Shown here one piece after another: positions 36,001-50,700 of a stretch of DNA of 64,000 nt; the first letter of the stretch is position 1, and every line of letters starts with the position of its first letter. Source of the DNA: Salminus brasiliensis (taxonomy: Eukaryota > Chordata > Actinopteri > Characiformes > Bryconidae); contig NC_132899.1 of assembly GCF_030463535.1 (NCBI RefSeq), positions 19,429,490-19,493,489 on the forward strand. The letters run 5' to 3'. The notes under the pieces were generated by a model. The model did not search any database. It was not told the origin of the DNA and was given only the letters and a program-made list of their open reading frames with translations. Position numbers and translations under genes: made by a program.

Positions 36001-39000
36001 CTTGCCAGAATAGGATTACATTAATTGTTTTATTCTTTTTTAATACTGACTTGAATACAAATACAAAATGCTGTTTGTAACAGCAGTTCAATGCACTGGT
36101 GAAGTCCCCCTAGCTCTTCTCTTGTGTGTCTAGATATAGGGCTGCCTTGTTATCGTTAGTCCTCCCCCACCGTTCCTTTTTCTTTCAGCAGCAGGGGGGG
36201 GAGAGAGCCCCTTCTGAGACAAGGGAGAGCAGACGACGTCCTGGGCTGGTTTGAGTTTTGCCGTTCTCCCCGCTCCCCTTCCTCCCTTCCTTGTCTCACC
36301 TCCCGGCCCAGTGATGCAGTAAAACACACACACTGCTGTCCATTCAGCACGCTAAGCTGAGCTTCACTGGCCTTACCTCAGTCTGAGCGAACCCCAGCCG
36401 GAGTTCTAGCCGGAGCTTCAGCCACAACAGTTAGAGGAAATACTTTGACCCAAACAGAGGAGTTACAGTACACTGTTTACAGATCAGAGTGTAAACAAAA
36501 TGAGGAGTTCTTGAGAAGTTTATCAGCATAAAATTGCTGGCGAGACTCATTTAGAATCTGCAATTCATGGATAAAAGTCTTTGGACTCTAGAGCGCAAAT
36601 GTAGAAACAGAAATAAAGAAAGAACAAAGAAAGAAAGTTGGATACAGTAGAAGGTAGACAGAAAAAAAGGTACGGTTATATATAAAAATAGCTAGGATGA
36701 GAGATGGAAAGAATAAAAACGGAAAGAAAAAGTAAGAAAGTAAAAATTTAATAAGATAAATTTGTAGCTAGGAAATACCATTTGTTTTTGTTTCGCTAAA
36801 GAAAAAAAAAAGAATGAAAGAAAAAAAAAAATAAAACAGAGCAGTGTGGACAATAGTAATTAGAGACTTTTGAGAGACTGTATTACAGAGCTAGGCGTAA
36901 TGTTTTCATGTTTAGTTAAAGAAAGAAAGAAAGGACTATGAGTGTGCTGTTGAATGCTGTGGCTCTCCGGCAGCAGGCTTTATGAATGGAGGTTGCGTTT
37001 TCACTCACTGCTGCCTCAGCCAGTCTCTCACAACCAGCCCATTCATACGAACGTGGGGCTTAAGTGTGTGTGTGCGTGCACATGTGTATATGTGTGTGTG
37101 TGTGCCTGTACATGGGTTGTTTCTCTGTTAAAAGTTAAGAGAGGGAGGGAGCAAAGGCCAGCCCCCTGTACAGGATAGGACGAGTGGTCTCCCTGTATTT
37201 CTGGCAGTCTGAAGGATGTTTTTGCAGACTTTTGTTGCATAGCAGCTGTATTTTGGAAAGTTGAGAGCTTTTCGAGCAGTGTATTTTGTTAGGATAGAGC
37301 TTTGAGGGTGTGTGTGTGTGGGGGGGTTGGGGGCTGTGTGTGTGTGTGAAGCACAGCTATTAGGTGATATGCCAGACACTACGAGAGAGAGCGAGCGGAA
37401 GGTCAGCGCAACACAAACAAGCTCCAGACTGTAAATTCAGAGAACTTGTGTATGTTGTGTTGACTAAACCCACTGTCCCTCTTTCTCTCTTCCTTCTATC
37501 TTCCTCACACTCTTTAACTCCCAGAAGAAAAAAAAGCTGAAAGTGGATTTATGGCCACAACTTCCTATATAATTACTACAAGGCACAAAATCAAACAATC
37601 AGCCCACACAACACTGCAATTGCTGGATTAACTCACATCTTGGAACACTCAAGAGTGGAGCGAGCGAGAGAAAAGAGAGAGGGGGGGTGGATGAGGCGAG
37701 CAGTCCAGATTTGAGCTTAGTTTGTGGAGAAACAGGAAAAGGGCGGAGTTAAAGGCTCCATTCAGAAAAAGGAACAGCGAAGGTGGAGCCTGGTGTAGGA
37801 CATTTTCATGAATGGAGCCGACGAAGCTCCAGTCTCGAGTGTAGCCACAAACCAGTGATATGTAAATTACTACTTCTGCTGTTTTCAGGATTTAAATAAC
37901 TACAGCATGTAAGGTCAGAACTTGTGCAGGTAAGCACGGATAATTAAGAGAAGGAGAGAAAACAAAACACAAAAAAACCCACAATACACTTAAAGTCTGA
38001 AAAAAAACCCTTAGCTCTTTCAGAAAGGCCCTACAGGACTACTGTGTTCCTCATTTACTGTGATAAGCCTCTTTGGCTCTTAAACGGCATCCCACATTCC
38101 ACTGGTCAATGGAGCATGTTGCGAAACAGCTGTTGGAAGCAAATGTTTCATATGTGTATCGTCTTCCCATCAATAAACAGGGGTTTTCTCTAATTTGAGA
38201 CAAACTTACATATTAAAGCTGGGGAATATGATGATATTCATGATTATTGTCAAATAAGCTTTTTTGAATATATTGTGGAGATCATTAGTACTACTACAAC
38301 ACTGACCAACTGCATGCAGCATTGCAAAAGAGAGGATGAGGATTCATTTAAGGGTTAATTATAAAGGCATTTATAAAGGCATTAAATAAAATTGATGGAC
38401 AACTGGTATTCTCATCTGACCAGAGCACCTTCCTCCATACATTTGAGGAGTCTCCCACATGCCCTCTGGCAAACTCAGAAACTTCCTATTTTTGTCTGTG
38501 AGTAAAAGCTTTTTTTCTGGCCACTCTTCCATAAAGCCCAGCTCTATAAGAGTTTTGGTGGGTGGCCCTCTCTTGGCAGGTTTATTGTGGTATCATTTTC
38601 TTTCCATTTGATGATAATAATGATGATTTGATTTGATAGTGCTCCGGGGGTCATCAGAGAGTTGGATATTTTTTTATAACCCAACCCTGACTTGTACTTC
38701 TCTACAACTTTGTCCTTGACTTGTTTGGAGATCTCCTGTGTCTGCAAGGTGTTGTTTGGTTAGCGGCACCTTTTGCTTAATGGTGTTACAGCCCCTAGGG
38801 CCTTTCAGAAAAGGTGTGTATATACTGACAGATCATGTGACATGTAGATTGCACACAGGTGGACTTCATTTCACTAAGCATGTGACTTCTGAAGGTAATT
38901 GGTTGCACCAGAGCTTTTTTAGGGGATTCGTTTTGCAAAGAGGGTGCATACATATGCACATGAGAGTTTTCAGCTTTTTATTTTCACAAAATAATTGTTA

Positions 39001-41448
39001 TATATTTTCTCATTTCACTTCACTAACTATTTTGTGCAGACTCATCCTATACAGTTCAGATAAAACATTTAAATACAGGTTGTTATGTGACAAAATAATT
39101 TAAAAAGTAGCTAAAGGGGTCATTATTTCTCGTAAGCCTTGAAATTAAGACATTTTGATATGACCAGAAAGATGAATGGAGCAGTGGATGATTAAAAAAT
39201 GACTGAGAAAGCATTATAAGTTATCATAAAATGAATATCCATATGCCTTGTAGTTCAGAGGTAGTGGGAAGATAGCTTCACACAAATGAGTATACATGGA
39301 TGATTAAGCGTTTATTTATTTTAAAGACTTTTTTGTTCTCAAAAACTATTTATTTAACTAAATATTAAATAAAACGTCTAAAACATACTTGATCATGTGC
39401 AGTTTATAACATTTCAGTCTACAGTTTGAGTTTTTACTATACAAATACTATTAAAAAAAACGCAAAGTACTCATTAGGCAAATGTGATTTCAAACTCCTG
39501 AAGCGTGGTGTTGAAGTATTTGGGGATTTACAGTTTAATAGCTCTGCTCACAACTGCTGTTTATGTCCTGCTGACTTGCCCTTGTGCTAAATTACGTACT
39601 ACAGACGCAGCGCTTCGAACAGGTTTTGGACGAACGAGCGTGGACTTCATCTGCTGTGGAGTTTTACTCAAACATGACAAAAAACAGGCCGCAGCTGCCT
39701 CACATGCAGTGAGCTAGTTAGGGCTTATTGTGGAAAATGAGGAAGAGATGCAGATAGATTTGTCAGCTGTGCAGGTGTTGCACAACATCATGCCCCACTT
39801 ACAAGAAGAAAAAAGAAGAAGAAAGGGAAAAGGGTGGGGGAAGGGGGTTTCTCAGCTTTGGCTGAATGGGCGGCTAAACATTTGATTCGATCACAGCATG
39901 TTTTTTTGCCTCAGATGTGTTTACAGACGAGAGACAAGGAGACTGTTATGAAACTTGGCGCGCTGGCACGACTTATCAAAACATCTGACTCACCTAAAAT
40001 GTACAACTACGTACCAGCTTCGGACAAGGCCATGCACGCCACTGCAGTGGCACAAAGCAACGTTTCATTTCCCCTAGATGGGAGGCTTCAATACACCCTC
40101 ACCACACCGACCACAAACACGAGAGACAATGACTTTGTCTATGTCTTTGTCTATGTGACTATGTTTATGACTGCCTGTCGGCAGCAGCATCTTGTAGGAA
40201 CTGCCAAGAGCACATGAATTATTGTCGCATTATATCTTAAGAGAAAGGGTGTGCACAGCTGCCAATCAAGGCCTTCAAAGCTCTACTTAACTAATGTGAC
40301 GGGCCTGTCAGGCTGAAGCTTGCATTGCGTCTGCGAAGGGGCTGTCACTGGCTGACCGCAATGTGGCAATTGGTTCTGCTCTGATGGGGTTAAGTGGACA
40401 TGACCCCTCAGTGCCCCAGAGTTCATCTCCACTTCCTTCTTGCCATTGTTGGTCAACAGATAAGAACAATATGTTATAGGAGCATCTGTCAGTATAGGTC
40501 AAGCTTGTGATGGGGTTAAATGGCAATGTTTGCATACATTAGATTTGAGCTTACAACAGACAGGGACTCTGGGGAGTCTGAAATGAGGGTTTTGGATCAG
40601 CTAGCAGAGATGTGATTCATAAAACCTACACTTCTGTTTCCTCAATATGTGACTGAACTTCCTTAATGTCTATTTCTATTCATAAAATGAGATTCTCTTA
40701 CAAGCTATGTTGGACCACTTTTTAATACAGTAGCCCAATAACAAAGATTTTGCTATCCCAGAGGATAAAGGAATATATAAACAAATATTAGTCAAATCAT
40801 CCTAATACTGATTTAATTCAGATATAATTTTGAGTCTCCAACCATTTGTTTTAGGGATGCATGATATTATCTAAATTATATTGGTATCGGCAGATGACTG
40901 CTTAAAGGGGCCATTGAATGGGAAACTGTATTTACTTGGTTAAATAAAGAGTGACATGCCATGGACCTCAAATGCAGTTGTCTTTTCATTATAAAGAAAA
41001 TCTGTCAAAACTGGGCTGTAGAAAAGTCCAATTCCAAAACCCCCAAACTGTTTTGATATTTTTTATTTATACCCCTAATATTTTCATACATGCAGCCCAT
41101 TAGCAAAAGCTTTTCCAGCCCTAGCTAGGCAGGCGTCATGGTAAAATGCAATGGCCACTTCCAGTAACACAAGAGAGAAGCACATCACCACCAGACTCTG
41201 CTAGATATTGGAAAACAGGTCGCGACACGAACCAGCCCTTGTGACCACGGCTTTGCCTGAGGCCTGATCCGGGGAAAGGAAAGTCATAAGCACTGCGCAA
41301 GGACGTGAAAGGCAGGATAGCGAGTGGATATTCATGCTAGGCTAAAAGCTAACCCTAACTGACAGGCTTAACCCTGTCTCCAGCTAGCTAACCGCACATC
41401 ATCAGAGGACAAATAAAAATATGAAATAACACATTCTATGCCTTTTGT

Positions 41449-41518
<70 letters not shown>

Positions 41519-44188
41519 AAAGCTGGGCTACAGTTACCTTTTATAAACGTTCAGCAGATGTCGTACATGCAAAACATTGGATATTAGCATTGTTTCAAAA
41601 TTCCCATTTCTATTGCTCAATTTGCCATGAAATGTAGCATAAACAAAAAAATTAGCTTCAAGATTTTAATATGATTTGCTGGTGAGTTTGACGTCAACAA
41701 CACAACAGAAACAGATCACAGCTGCCTCACATGGAAGCGGCTAGTAAGTTCTCTGGAAAATGAAGATGAGGAGATTGAAACTGATTTGACAGCGAGATTT
41801 GGGTTCACAAGAGGCAGACATTCTGTCCTTTCTCCTTTACCAAGACACTGCCCAGTTCGAGTTACAATTTCTGTTGCAGAAAAAAAAGATGTTGTTTGTG
41901 TGACTCATGCCTTGAACTCTTTAACCCATGAAAAATGCCAGTAGAGTTTCCACAACACGGCCTGCGGACTTGCCAACGTGGTAAAGGCCCAACCCATAGG
42001 TCTGTGAATGGCTTTGACAAAAGGTCCTGCAGAACTGTTTACAGAGCGCACACCCCTCCACAAAGCCTGGCACGCCATTGTGTGGAAGCACAACACAAAA
42101 AGGAAAGCAGTTGAAAAGGCAGCCTTGGCGTTGTGTTGTACAGGAATTTGCTTTCCCATTTACACCTCAGCCGGACACAAAAGCCAATATTTGTAGGCGA
42201 CTTCTGAATGATCTTTTACCGGTTTCCTGAACTGCTCAATTGAGCCTTTGAAGTGCATGCAAATGAAGTTGCTCTTTAATACAAGCATCCAAATGTGACT
42301 GTACGAGCAGCAGGCCATGTAGCCAGTGTTTCCTACGCATGGCCTTCAGGAGGACACTATTATATCTCTGGCAAGTCCCACAACCGCACCTAAGCCTCAA
42401 GCAGTTCCTCAACCAATCAGTCTCAATCTCTCAGGCCAAGGGAGTAGTGACCTCTCTCGATCTTTCACATTCACTCTTTTTCTCCCTCACTCATTCAGTC
42501 GGAAATTGACTTTTGAAATTTCTGCAGAATAAATTCTTTAAGATGTAAACAAAGTCATTCAGAGTGGTTTGAAATGTGTCGTCCTGGAAGAGCTTACAGA
42601 CTCAGCAGTGGTGATAGGAACCAGACGCATTAAAATGGTTCACTGCATCTAAAAATATACCTCACAGTTACTATACAGCTACTATTCGACATTAATTTCC
42701 TTTTGTTATAGTTTTGAGAAACAAATTCAGCCTAAAGTCCTTTTTTTAAAGTCATTTTAGTTGAATTGGCAAAATAGTCCCCCTCCAAAAAAAGTATTTT
42801 ACCATTATCAATAACTCAGTAGATATGTATAGGCCCACTGGTGATTTTTGTACAGTAGTAAAGACTATGAATATATGCACATAGACTTGCTGGTTCCTGT
42901 TACAACCACTGCAACGAAATTGTATGTTTTTTCTAGAGCTATTCCACAACAAACCACCCGAATAATCTTTGTTTACATCTTAGCAATTAGGCTTAATCAC
43001 GTAGACAACATTTCATGCCACATACATGGAGAGTAGCAGCTACTTTTAAAAATAAAGGTTTCTACATGCTTTAGCTTATTATGTGTTTCTACAAAAAATA
43101 CTTTTCACATTTCAGGGTTCTAAAAGCTGTAGCTTGGTATATGGTTCTATGAAAGAACCATTACATTTTACTCAGGCTCAGACATCTCACAGTGCCCTAA
43201 AAAACCATCAGTGGAAAACTTTGGTCTTTTTGTTTTTTACTTTTTTATCACCTTTATTTTTTAGAGTGAAAGCTGCCATCTGCAAAGTATGAACAGAAGT
43301 TTCACTTACAGTTTTCTGAGTGGAAGTCAGGAACAAACTGCTCATCACTATCAGGAACTTGAGCTGCAGTTCGGGGAAAAAATATAAGACATACTTAGAA
43401 CACTGACTCAAGATTCATTAGACATATAGATTCATACACATATTGCCATGAACACTCATTACAAAGAGATAAATGTGAAAGTCTATGAACTGAGAACCTT
43501 AGCAAAGACCGGAAGTTGGAAATCCTGAAAGCTCTACACATTATTTCTAAATACATTTTCTTGAAATATTGTCCTCATGATAATATGAGACTCGAGGATC
43601 AGAGTCATAATTTGTCTTAAACAGAGCCATTAATCTTAATTCATTTGGGAATAGACTAAGCCTGTCCATTAGGCTAGCCTGCCTCTCCCTTCATCTTCAT
43701 CTGTTTGAAACCTGAGTTACTGCCTGTGGACAGCCATGCGACCTTCACCTCCACTTTTGCTTGTGCCAGCACTTTTCCATGAGCACCAGATCAATACCCT
43801 GTGCTGAACACTGTGTATGTATGCGTGTGTGTGGATAGCTTGATTACTACTAGATTCCATCCGATATACAGTGTATAGTCCCCCCCTTTTTTTTTTTCGA
43901 AATTTGCAATTTTTACAGCAACTCATGACGAAATTTGGTGTACAAAAGCCATGGTATGCATCACATTCTCAGGTTTTACTCATATTTAAACACTTTTTTA
44001 AACTGCATGTGCACCAACTTTTCTTTCATTACACAACTTGGATATTAAATATTAGATCATATAATAATAGAATATAATAACTAATAATGAATAGAAGTTT
44101 ACTGTGATAGAAAGTTACAGTTACTGGAAGACCAAGAAAATAATGGTTGCATACTGGTAAAAAAAATAAAATAAATAAAAATAAATAA

Positions 44189-44276
<88 letters not shown>

Positions 44277-47200
44277 CTAATAAAAATATTATGAACTACT
44301 AATCTACCACTCATTAGTTCTACTACTACTAATTAGTTATTTAAGGTAAATGTGAATAAAAAAATTTTAAACATTAAAAACAATGTGTAATCAATCATCA
44401 CAGCCTCAATTCCAGACATTCCACAACTATTTCTAGTGTGTGTGTTTGCTTTTGGTCTGGGAGTATTCAGAAGCTGAATGTGATAAAGGGCTCGCAGGCA
44501 GCCAGTGTTGCGTAGCTGATTGTCAGCCATGCTCTTGTGTCTTATTGAACCAAACTGATAGCAGATCAATACAGAAGCGCAGGAACTGATGGCCTCCCCA
44601 AGCAGCACTAACACCATCCATCTCTCTCTCTCAGCGTTACTCTGTCTGGTCTTATCCTGCTGATGGACTTTCAGACCTGACTGGTGCAGCTAATGGACGT
44701 GCAAACAAGGGCTGGATGATATGGAAGATTTGTACTGTATTGTGATTGTATTGCTACATATTTCGATTATGATATTACCTTAGTGGGAGTGTTCAAACAT
44801 CAGCCAGCCTTAATTAGGCAAGAACAATTAATAGTTTTGGTTTCTGTGAAAACTTTAATCCACTTAAATAGCCAGTGAGCAATTGTGACTGGTCCAGATG
44901 CCCATAGGACATAATAAACAATTCAGGGGTTGGTACTGCATACTGACTTCTGTAATATCAGACTTGTGAAAGCTGATATAGGCCATTGTGCAACCCCCCA
45001 GTGCAATTCTCCTTAGGGATGCACAATGATGAAGCTAAATCCTGTTGACATCAGCAGGTCACTGCTTAAAAAACATCAACATTTCTCTTTTTTCATAAAC
45101 ACTTGTGTATCAACATTAAAAATTAACAAATGAAAAAGTAGATATAGGCATTGGCTCACACTTCCCATATCAGGGCATCCCTAAATCGCCCTAGTTCACA
45201 CACAATGAGAAAGGGGAAAAAAGCTTTGCAGGGCCTGGTGTTCATGTCTAATGTCTCATCCTGCCCACATTCAGCCAACTGAAGGACATTTCTCTGACAA
45301 TGTTGATGCGCTCTGCTCAGTGAAGGGTTCTGGAATTCATCACCTGCTTTAAGCCCTTTGAAGACTGGCTCTTAAGGTCAAGCAAGAAGTGGCTGAAGTG
45401 AGAGGGGGGAAGAGAAAGAGAAAAAAGAGCACAACTGGCTCCCTGTCCATGATTGTGATTGTGATGAGAAGACCTAGTTTTTCTATTATTTCTATTTTTA
45501 TTTTGCTTTAGAACTATATTTTTCTTGCAGGATAGAAACATCATCCGAAGGAGTGGTTCCCGTTTTTTTCTTCATGTGGAGCAGTTCACATGTAAGTTTG
45601 GTGCTGAGTACTTTAGCGATGACAGCAAAAAAAGAGTTGGACCTAAATGCAGACACTGGCTAACCTCAAATAAGGACTGGTTCTGCCTCTTCTGAGGTCA
45701 CGTTGGGTGAATGCAACACACACTCATATAAACACACAAATGGAGATGGTAAGTCTCAAATTGCAGAGTGACATATAGTAAAACTCAATATGGTTCCATA
45801 AAATGTTTCAGTGGCAATCTGTGGTTATGCTGAGTTTGCATTGTATGTATTTGCAAAGGAAAATACTGGGTCGATAATGGACTCTAATTTCAAGGATATC
45901 CACTTAGTACAACTTTGCTGAAAGGACTGAGTCATTCAAAGTATACGACAAACTCCTCAGGTCATGCGAAGACTTTTGTTCTGTCCTGTTTCATACGCAG
46001 TGCTGGTAAACCGGAGCAGGGAAATGGCTAAAATAAGAGCAGTCTAAATAGTCAACGCCAACACAAATAATGCTGTCTCCACTTCCCAAACTGACCTTGA
46101 GAAGCATGTGCAGCTAAATCATCCCAACCTTTCGACCAGCCCTATGCCAGTAACTGGAGTCTTTCCATGACTTGGATGACTTTCATGAATGATGGTTTTG
46201 TCCTTCCCTCTTCTAGCCACCAAGTGAATTTACTTTTATAGTCGCCGCAATTATGAATCAGAACAGATCCGAGCTACACGCATGCAGTTGTTATGCAAAA
46301 TAAGCTTTTTGTGGGCGCAGGTGTGCCATTGACATTAGCGGCGTCTACATGCATTTCTATGGACACAACCAACTCATTTACTCTCCAGTGCATCTGAATG
46401 AGGAGTGGTGGAAGTGGACAATGACCCACTGGGCTCGTGGCATGCCAGGCTTCAGCCGGTAGCCCTCTGCTGGGATACAGGCCAGGTAGGAGTAGGTCAT
46501 TTAGACGGAGGTCATGTGGAAAAGTAAGGAATCAACTATTGCTATGGTAACTGCTAAAATACCAGTGTCCACATAATAAAGCAAAAACAGTTACCAAAAA
46601 TTATCAACTTTTTAAATGATACCAGAATCATATTGATATCAACAGACAATTGCTAAAAAGAGTTTCTGAATTTAATCTGGATTTGGCTGATATTTCAAAC
46701 CGATATTTAATGATGTATTTAAGAGCAGAATAGCTACTAGGATAAGATATCTGCATTCTATTTACCTGTAGCTGTAATGCTGATCCAGGTAAATGTAGTC
46801 CTGATTTCTACAGTTTATAAATGGTTATATATCGGCATCAGCAGATTTGCACAAAATACCAATTATACTGATACAGGAATTCTGGGCTGGTGCCTCTATT
46901 TCTCATTTATATATGGCAGACTAGGTTTCCATTCCCCAGCCGGAAAAGCTCATGATTCTGTATAGCAATAAGAGTCCTTGGGCAAGACTCCTAACACTAT
47001 GTTCACTTATCTGTGAAATATCATATAAATGTAGGTTGCTCTGAGTGCCAGCCAAATACCATGAATGTAAAATGACATAAATTGTTACATGTTATTTTTT
47101 ACTAGGGATGGGCAAATAATTAAAATTAATCAAACCCGACATTCAGAACCTCTTCTTGACGTAATCTTGCACATGACAGTTATTTAAAAATGTTACATTC

Positions 47201-47696
47201 TGTAAATTATTTTTTGTTAATTCTGACTTTCCCCTCTCCTCCGTAAAATACGGAGAAGAACTCCAACACAGAGCCAACGGAGCAACTCAAGCAGCTTATA
47301 AAATCGTTCCTTAATCATGATCAAGGCAAAACGCTCCATTATAATATTTCATACCTCTGCAAAACACCAACTACATTTTATGTTGTGTGAATGGGCCAAC
47401 TGAAATGATCCAACATTACTTACAACAGTAATATTAAAATCTTGCTACATTTATTAATATAATCTTATTCATTTTTGAAGTCAAAGTTTTTAATAAAAAA
47501 AGTTTTTAAACCTAAAAGAAGAAGAAACCTAAAAGAAAACTCTTTTTTTCTAGCTAGCTGGACTGAGTGTAAACGTGACTTGGGGCAAAGCATAATAGTG
47601 CATTTAAAAATTGTAATAGAGCATAAAGAGCAACAGCCTAGCCTCATTTGCAGTCAAATATGCATTACATCCATTGATTTATGATTCATGCTACAT

Positions 47697-47727
<31 letters not shown>

Positions 47728-50700
47728 TAAAAAGGTACTTTTCCTGGGCCGCTGCCGTTTATCATGTACAATAGAAGGAATCATTAATCAACTAGGCCTA
47801 GCGCACATACTGTAAGCGCCACACTGACTGAGATCATCACCCCACATGGTTAGGAACACAACCCCGACGTGCTGTTTCACCAGGCAGGCCTCACACACTC
47901 CGGCCTCTCTTCTCAACCAGCGGACCATAAACGCCACAATCAGAAAGAGCAAAGCCTGAGACTAAAGATTATTCTGCCACTTCCTGTGTGACGGAAACCG
48001 CGCTGATGCCCTTTTGAGCGTGCTCAGATAAACGACATTAATCTCCTACATATTCCTCTATCCTGTTGCTATAGTGTAATTCTATTAGAGCCACTCAAGT
48101 TTTCTTCTTTTCTGCCCTCGAGGAGGAGCAAGAGGCTGTGTTTTTTATGAGTCAGAGCAGAGGCCAATATTTGGTCTTTCAGATCAAACAATAAATCATT
48201 TGAGCTTGTTTCAACATGCCTGAAACGGAACATATGCGATATGTGTAAAGAACAAAAATAACATTAAGGATTGTCTGAACGTCAGTGCCTCAGAGCTAAG
48301 TGGAACCCAACCCAATCTGTCTCTCTCGTTCTCTCTCTGTCTGTCTCTCTGTATGTGTACACATGTGTGTGTGTGTGTGTGTGTGTGCCTGGGACCAGTT
48401 AGCTTCCAGGAACGTCTTGTCACAGGCTTTGAAATGCAAGTCAGCACAAGAATGGAAGTACGTCTGTGCAAGCGTGGAGACATGTTTCCTTTTTCTCTCA
48501 GGGACCCTGAATGACTTTTTTTTTTTTGGTCAGGCAGATCCTGGGAGGAGCCAGGAGGTCTGTCTTAAAAAAAGGTAAAGGCTAATGACAAGACTCAACA
48601 AGTTTATCCATTCAGAACTTTCTTGTCCTCTTTCTCTCTCTTCCTCTCTCCCCTTTAAAGTGTGAAAGCCCTCAAGCCGCTGTTTTTACAATATGGTGAA
48701 TCACCCACAACCTCAATCACCTGATAATAAGCTGTTTGGCCTATCCAGTCGAAACAGCAGTAACAGACAGACTGCTCTCTTCTTATCGAGGGGAACTGTT
48801 ACAAGCAAAGGACCTTACAGAGTGCTAACCTGCCCCTTTTTAGTGTGCTAAATCACTTGGCTCACACGTTAGTCCCTCTGTTACAGGGGAATTCCACTTA
48901 GGACTCATAACTTAATCAGATCATTCAATCGTTTATTATATTCAGTCATTCAAATCATGTGATTTAATGTGAAATGTTGCATTTTGGAGAAACTTTGAAT
49001 GTCTTTAAGCAGTGCTGGTGATAGGAACCAGGGGTTGAGATGGTTACAATGCAAATACAGACATTTTATGTACTGCCCGATTACCTGTGAACTTACACTT
49101 CTGAGTCTTGATATGTTTTATGAGGTTAAGAACAGTAACAGTAAATATGTGTTAAATTTCTTTGTACATATACAAATATATGTAAGAAAAATTTGTTTTT
49201 GGCCAAAACATGGTCTCAAGGAATGTATTGATCTTTTTTTTGTAATTACTCTGTATATGGTATTTGTACAGACATGAATCACTGCATACAATGTCTAGCT
49301 TCTACCACCACCACCACTGTGAAAAAGTCTGGCCTGGTAAGTTTCTCTAGAATGGTGTATTTCACACCAAACCACTCTGAATGACTTTGATTACAATGTA
49401 ATGATGCAATTGTGGAGAATATTAAAAAAATCTACGACTTCCTCTTTAAAAAGTAGTTACTTTTGTAGCTTTACTTCTTAACACCCCATAGTGCATACAG
49501 TGAGACTACAGGACGAGTTCTCATTGGCATGTTTTATGCTCATTGCCTCTGTCTCGCTCCTGAATGATGTGTGAACTTCCCAGATTGACGCTGCATGATA
49601 ATAGGCATTGCATGATAATTACACTCTGCTGTGGATGGGCAATATCCATTTATTTGAAAGAATACCCTTTCTGATTATAGGATGTGCTTGATCTGTTCCA
49701 GTCTGTGGTTCCACCTGGTTTAACTACAACTTGGATGTTATTTTAGGACAATTTAAAACTGTACAATTTTACAGACGGAGGAAAAAACCTTAACTTTCAA
49801 TGGACGTCAGTGTAAAAAGACCTTAGCATTTCTACTGGTCCATTCAGGCAATATTAAGAACACATGCCACATTCACATTACGTCAAAAAGTGAAAAACAG
49901 CCAAAAAAAAGGAGACCTAAGGTTTTTGGATGTCAGGGACAATATGCTGGTAAGGAACTGTAACTTCAGTAGTGTAAAGAATATTTAAACCCCAGCAGAC
50001 AGGCACTTCCAGTGAAAGAGACCGGAGATTCCCATTTTCAAAGTGCTGACCATTAATCACTGCAAGCATTAATTACGGCTCCACTTTGACATGTGAGCAC
50101 TGACCTTGAACTACAGTTCTACAGTGTCTGTGCTCTCCTCTCAAGTACTTCCCTTCATCTGAAAGAGAGGTTCTGAACAACTAGAAAAAAGCTTCACCTG
50201 TTTGCTAAGTATTGTAATTGCTTAAATTCAAGAAGAAAAAAAAGAGTAATTACAGTCTACTTCACAGACAAACCCAATCTCATGATTTCGATAAGTTAAT
50301 TATATATTTATATCTTTCCAATTTTAGTTTTGGTTCCAGTTAAAGTTTGGGTGTAAATCTGTAGTGTAAGGTTTTTTCCCATTGCAAAAACAGGCCAGAC
50401 ATTAGCTGTTTATAAATATAGAAATATATAAAAGGTAGTAGTAAGAGGTACTTTTGGAACATTAATAGTAAAACACACATTCAGTTCCCCTGTTTTCTAC
50501 CAGGGGATATATAGGCATACCAGCACATATGACTGAGTAAGCTACACTAACGCCCAGACAACTTTAAAGACACATAAACAGCATTCAAACCCAATTAACC
50601 CCCAATCTATGTGTATTCAGTTCACAGATTTTATAGTTGGTCTATAAAATGTCAAAAACAGTAGAGATCAGGAGCTGTGGCTTTAAGCATGCCCCTTTTG

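Noticed and set aside
44099..44314. 71-codon minus-strand frame rich in Ile-Tyr
   Set aside because: Produced entirely by the (TA)n repeat.
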